NCBI RefSeq assembly: GCF_023856365.1
Contig: NC_064542.1
Coordinates: 22,725,838 to 22,789,837 of the forward strand
Source: Brienomyrus brachyistius
Taxonomy: Eukaryota; Chordata; Actinopteri; Osteoglossiformes; Mormyridae
Reading direction: 5' to 3'
Length of the DNA stretch: 64,000 nucleotides
Every line of letters begins with the position of its first letter. Positions within the stretch are counted from its first letter, which is position 1. Below are positions 59,461-64,000 of this stretch, piece after piece. The notes below the pieces were generated by a model that worked only from the letters and a program-made list of their open reading frames with translations, made no database searches and was not told the origin of the DNA. The position numbers and the translations under genes are program-made.

Positions 59461-60594
59461 TCAATCAGGTAGATGAGAACTGAATAAATATGTAAAGGGA
59501 GGGATTGTTAGTGAGCGGGGGGGTCAAGTGCAGAATGAATGACGGGTCTGGCCTGGCCCACCCCCGGTGCTGTGTTTACCTATGCTCATCTCCATTCGGC
59601 TGGCTCTTGCTTGTCCACTGTGGATAAGTTATGTTTAACCTTCCTGCCCATGAACTGTTTTCGAAAGCAGTCTGTGGAACGTTTCTCTAGCTAAAAGGTG
59701 TGCCTAGGCCAGAGCCATTCCCGGGTGTTCATTTAAAAAGCTTGCGTAGATCGCTGTTCCTCGAACCCGGGGGCTGTTCGCCCCTGCCTGTTAATACTGC
59801 AGTGTACAGCACTGAAGGGACTGCAGTTTTTTTTCAGGTTGAAGTTTCTCCCATGTGGAAAATGATTCATATATTGTTTTTGTTTTGTTTTGTTTAGTGT
59901 TTAGATTCGGCTAAAAGGCATGCTGAATAAGTCTAGCCACCTCACGTACTTCTTGCTTTAAATTACTTTTGGGAACAAATCTCCCAAACTCTTTATAGCG
60001 AGATTCTGAGAGATATTTCTGGCACTGAAAACTGCAGTACACTGTGGAAGAGGGGAACAAACAGTGTTTTTTATTTTGTGCTGTTGACGATGTAGAGGGT
60101 GCCCGGTGGAGGGGGTGCGGCATTTCATTAATCGAATAAATTACTTCATTGTCAAAATATTGTCAAATGTACCTGATCCAGTCCCACATAATTTAACTCA
60201 CGGTCATATTAAGCTTTTCTTCTGAGCTGTCTTCATTCTGGTCTGGCGATATCGGGACACCTGGCGCATTAACCGTAGTCCAAGGGCAGATTTGTACCTG
60301 CCAAATATCGTTTGATCCTACAAGGGTTCCCAGCCAAGCTGCAGCATCGCTTAACATGCGAGTGAACGGTGTCCCTCAGCTGGAATACGGGAGGAAGCGA
60401 AATACTGATGACTGATCATCAGAGCTGATACTATACACACCACAGAAACGCTTTTTCAGTCCCACGGCCTTTGTGCAAGGCTTCGGTAGCTGCCCTCCAA
60501 GGGATGTCGTCACCTTGATTTTCTAATCTTGCATTTTCAGCCCACGTCACTTATAAGGTCTTTAGAAAGCTAGATATTATGCGACAGAAATTTG
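59461..60594. other. noncoding DNA
   Basis: No gene supported. Frames of 65-70 codons have no recognisable motif. Confidence 0.4.
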
Positions 60595-60865
60595 GGCAGC
60601 GCAGTGGGTAGCATTATTGCCTGAAACCTCCAGTACTGAGGGTCGAGATGTTCTTCTGATGTGGTGCAGGTCTGCTATTGGTGCTCCAGTTTCCTCCTGC
60701 CATCCAATCACACGCGGTTAGGCAAATTGGAATGACTAGCTGCCTATCATCTGTGTGTGAGTTTGTGCCTTCTGATTGGCAAGCATCCTCTCCCAGTTGC
60801 TCCCATGCCTGCAGGTATGCTGTGACCCTGAACTGTATAAGCAGCTGGACGACGGATGGAGCAGG
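60595..60865 (+). repeat. diverged dispersed repeat (GGGCAGCGCAGTGGGTAGCA type)
   Basis: It starts GGGCAGCGCAGTGGGTAGCA and runs through CTCCAGTTTCCTCCTGCC, GTTAGGCAAATTGGAATGAC and TGACCCTGAACTGTATAAGC to ACGACGGATGGA. This order is that of a very common teleost dispersed repeat ('gggcggcacggtggtgcagtggg ... ccggtttcctccc ... ggataagcgg ... gatggatgga'). The copy is clearly decayed. Its class is not certain to me. Confidence 0.65.
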
Positions 60866-61181
60866 CAGGTTATGTGCAGCAAAGACCCGACAAGGATTTT
60901 AACATTGAACCTAAAGGAAACTGCCGTTCTCATCTGCACTGCTACCTCCACACAAGATGACTTATATCTTCAAGATACCCGGGTGTATGACCTTAGGAGT
61001 GGAACATATGTCATCATACAGGACTCAGTGAGTCATGGACCTTTGTGCTTAAGAAAGCCTTTTCAATTGCAGCATGTGGTGAATCACGATCTTACTCAAC
61101 ATTTAAAGACTTACGTGTAGAAGTTAGTTGAAACATCTCAGAAGGTCTATCGTGGAGTGACTGGGGAACTGGGGTTTAGAG
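60866..61181. other. noncoding DNA
   Basis: No gene or recognised repeat. A 114-codon frame (60776-61120) starts inside the preceding repeat. Confidence 0.4.
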
Positions 61182-61311
61182 TAGTGTTTTGGAGACCAGT
61201 CTATTGGGACCCCATACGGTTCACATTTTTGGTTTCCCACATCTCCTAGGAAATTGGGAGAACGAAAGAAATGTCGACAACCAGAAGACTGGTTAGAGAA
61301 CCACTGATTTA
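61182..61311. mobile_element. fold-back MITE, hAT-like
   Basis: About 130 bp with arms meeting at a central CCTAGG. The left arm has AGTGTTTT, GACCAGTCTATTGGG, ACATTTTTGG and TTTCCCACATCT. The reverse complement of the right arm has CAGTGGTTCTCTAACCAGTC, ACATTTCTTTC and TCCCAATTTCC. The AGTG(G/T)TT ends and long fold-back shape are typical of short hAT-derived repeats in fish. No coding capacity. Confidence 0.65.
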
Positions 61312-62778
61312 GGAGCATCAATAGCAAAAGAATGGCTCCTTGAGGATATGTGATTCTGCATATCTGCCTTCTGTGGTCTGGTGGAGAGCTTGGATGTGCT
61401 TTAGTTAGCCAAAATCTGATGTGATAAAGTACCGTGCATGCCAGCGATGATGCATCTCAATGAACGATCGTGAATTTCAGCGATGATTGATAAGTCCTCC
61501 ACTGTAGTCATTCTGATCTTTTGTCTTAATGGACTATTCCCTGAGATGTCCAGCAGGGTGCATCGATTAAAGTTTGATTAGCAAAAACGATGCTTGAAAC
61601 GATTTCATCTGGAAAGAGGTCAGCTCGATAGATTATGAAATGCAAAGCATCTCAGGTTAGACATTTAATTAATTTGAGTATAAATAACGGAGGGATTAGT
61701 CAGTCTCTACACACCCTCTACCAGTAGGACCCCTCTTTCCAGTAGGACCCCTCTGTGTGAGGAGTCGTTAAAGGTAACAAGATGGACAGTATTTGATCAT
61801 GTTTGTACTGGTGCTGCCTGTCCAGAACTTTCTCCTATAACTGAGCCTCATTCACCACACAGTTATGGGATCAGCTGAATTGGTAGCAGGTATCTCCTCA
61901 CCTGCTTTTTGCACCCACCCACCTTTGGACCAGCCCTGTCCACTGGGGCCCCGATTATGCCTTTCTCAGGAAATGTGTCCCCAGAAACCTTCACAAGTGA
62001 CGTTGAAGCCGGGTCTGATTCCCACCTCCCTCAGTCAGATAAAGTGCGTGAAGAGTGATTGAGAATCCCAAGGATTTTTGCTCCATGCTCGGAAATGCTA
62101 CTTATGGAGAGAAGCAGATGAGACCCATTTACGTCACAGCTGCCTTTATATATGCCCATATCCATAATGCAAGGATGCATAAAATACATGGCATGCATCG
62201 CTCTCGCAGGCCTTCATCGCAGCACACAGCAGTATGCCGGTTGTCTCTCCGGGAGAAGATAAAAGCTACAGCGAAGCCACCCTTGCCCATCACTTACGAA
62301 GATTAAAACTGTAAATACAAATCATAAACTGCCACTTTTTTACAGTAATTCATGGTAAGCCTGTGGATTGTAGTGGAGCACATGACCTCAGAATCAGGGA
62401 GAATAGAGTGTTTATGGGTAGTATTTTCACAAGTGTAGCCCTGTGATACTACCAATCCATACCAATATTCAGACACGAGAAGAAAAAGCGATGCGTTTCG
62501 GAAAAGCATGTCGAAAGCAAATGGAAATCTGTTCACCGCTGTCCAAAGTTAGAGCAGGTAATTAAAGAGCAGTTTCATTGCCAGATATCTCTGCAAGCGA
62601 TCTTGATGCGAGCTTCTGCAAAGGGGCTAAGAAATAACAACCGCATGGCCTCAGAAAACACGATCAGCCTCAAACGCTTTGACACGCAAACACCGACCGC
62701 CTGTTTATTCCTGTGTTTTCAGAGAGACGTGTGCTTTCACTGTTAACGTGAGTGCAGCCGTTTCTCAGCTGACTGCTC
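61312..62778. other. noncoding DNA
   Basis: No gene supported. A direct repeat of CCAGTAGGACCCCTCT occurs at about 61720 and 61739. The block at 62540-62775 is repeat-free. Confidence 0.4.
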
Positions 62779-62819
62779 ATGTGCATCAAACTCTCTTTTA
62801 ACGGAGGTTTGATGCACAT
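62779..62819. other. perfect 13-bp inverted repeat (hairpin)
   Basis: ATGTGCATCAAAC at 62779-62791 and GTTTGATGCACAT at 62807-62819 pair without mismatch across a 15-base loop. The stem is too short for a microRNA precursor and no T-run follows. It could be a protein-binding palindrome or a chance or mutation-made hairpin. Confidence 0.6.
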
Positions 62820-63294
62820 CCTTGTTATAGGATGAAATAAAAACACAGAGAGTACTTTGCAATGTATTAATCAATATGTGTGTAAAAAGAGGGGTTTAAT
62901 GGTTACTGCTCTTACCTCTTACATTCTCTAAGAGGAAATATGTACCTCCGTGCAATACAGGCAGATTTATCATTTCAATGCTGTTTTACCATAATGGTGG
63001 GTGGCCATTTACGTAAGCAAACTAGACAGAAATGGCCTTGCTCATGTGAAGTACAGTGGCTTTTCCCTGTTTCAGAAATGTATTATAATTGTATTATATA
63101 TCTTTCTATATAGCTCCGCATACTGCGGCATATCTGCCCTTTAGACCATTCCCCTTGGCTTCACCGGTGCGCCTGATCTTTCATCCCTATTTATCCCTAA
63201 ACCATTATTACCTGTCCATTCCCATGTAAACATTGTGGCTTTCTAATTCCTACTTGTAATTTAAGCCATATTGAAATTACAGGTGTGGCCTGGG
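62820..63294. other. noncoding DNA
   Basis: No gene or recognised repeat; AT-rich. Confidence 0.4.
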
Positions 63295-63855
63295 TTGTTG
63301 AGAGTATTGTGACTATGATTATTATTGCTGGTACAGTAGTCTGGCACGGCTGGGCTGTCTGTGAGTATTGTGATTATGATTATTGTTGCTGTTAGAGTGG
63401 TGTGGCACGGCCAGGCTGCCTGTGAGTATTGTGATTATGATTATTGTTGCTGTTACAGTGGTGTGGCACGGCCAGGCTGCCTGTGAGTATTGTGATTATG
63501 ATTACTGTTGCTGTTACAGTGGTGTGGCACGGCCGGGCTGTCTGTGAGTATTGTGATTTTGATTATTGTTGCTGGTACAGTGGTGTGGCACGGCCAGGCT
63601 GCCTGTGAGTATTGTGATTATGATTATTGTTGCTGGTACAGTGGTGTGGCACGGCCAGGCTGCCTGTGAGTATTGTGATTATGATTATTGTTGCTGGTAC
63701 AGTGGTGTGGCACGGCCAGGCTGCCTGTGAGTATTGTGATTATGATTATTGTTGCTGATACAGTGGTGTGGCACGGCCAGGCTGCCTGTGAGTATTGTGA
63801 TTATGATTATTGTTGCTGATACAGTGGTGTGGCATATCTGGGTTGCCTTTCCCCT
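63295..63855 (+). repeat. 61-bp minisatellite, about 9 units
   Basis: The unit starts GTGAGTATTGTGATTATGAT, continues TATTGTTGCTGTTACAGTGG and ends TGTGGCACGGCCAGGCTGCCT. Units start at 63361, 63422, 63483, 63544, 63605, 63666, 63727 and 63788, with diverged units at both ends. Variation is low in the middle, so the array is young. Confidence 0.95.
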
Positions 63856-64000
63856 CTTCAGTTCCATATCAGTGTGACATCTTGCTGTTACGTGACATTT
63901 AAGCTATTCTGAATGATCAGTCAGCCTCTCAGGGAATTTCCACCCCCCTATCTCAGGAGTACACAGCATGCAGAAGCAAGTGGTCACCTCAGATAATTCT
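63856..64000. other. noncoding DNA to window end
   Basis: Nothing recognised. Confidence 0.4.

Noticed and set aside
62779..62819. Hairpin as a microRNA precursor
   Set aside because: A 13-bp stem is too short for Drosha/Dicer substrates and the flanks do not extend the pairing.

Overview
The window looks like a stretch of intergenic or intronic DNA from a ray-finned (teleost-type) fish. The evidence is the repeat content: a decayed Rex1/Babar-like LINE, a decayed L2-like LINE, several tRNA-derived SINEs with the fish-type tail 'gataaaagcctccgctaaatg' or 'ggatcaataaagta', hAT- and pogo-like MITEs, and many micro- and minisatellites. No open reading frame exceeds about 207 codons, and the longest ones fall in GATA, 23-bp or 34-bp tandem arrays. 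I find no recognisable protein-coding gene, rRNA, tRNA gene or CRISPR array. The only host-coding candidate is a possible short first exon on the minus strand near 14.34-14.50 kb, and it is weak.

Layout. 0-6 kb: unique DNA with long poly(G)/poly(C) tracts, a 79-bp fold-back MITE, a SINE head, and a GGTCCCCAC-type repeat whose internal segment has expanded into a 23-bp tandem array. 6.5-8.7 kb: Rex1-like LINE on the minus strand, inactivated and interrupted by a small hAT-like MITE. 12-16.3 kb: a degenerate 16-17-bp tandem array, SINEs and an L2-like LINE on the minus strand. 16.9-22.7 kb: low-complexity DNA, an alternating 49-bp (98-bp dimer) satellite, a 23-bp minisatellite abutting a SINE, and an inverted second copy of a 225-bp element also found at 14.85 kb. 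25.5-34.3 kb: TA arrays, SINEs, a second GGTCCCCAC repeat, CTTT array and LINE tails. 36.2-37.1 kb: a hAT-like element carrying a nested pogo-like MITE. 39-45.4 kb: a small dimeric satellite, CA/TA and GATA arrays. 51.7-53.3 kb: a 34-bp minisatellite with a 306-bp higher-order duplication. 57-64 kb: poly(C), GA/TG arrays, the third GGTCCCCAC repeat, another fold-back MITE and a 61-bp minisatellite.

Between repeats are blocks of AT-rich, repeat-free sequence with homeodomain-, SOX-, TCF/LEF- or Maf-type motifs. They resemble conserved noncoding elements near developmental genes, but conservation cannot be judged from one sequence. There are no genes here to be read as a pathway. The main content of the window is its record of transposon insertion, nesting and tandem amplification. 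I found no convincing new protein-coding system.
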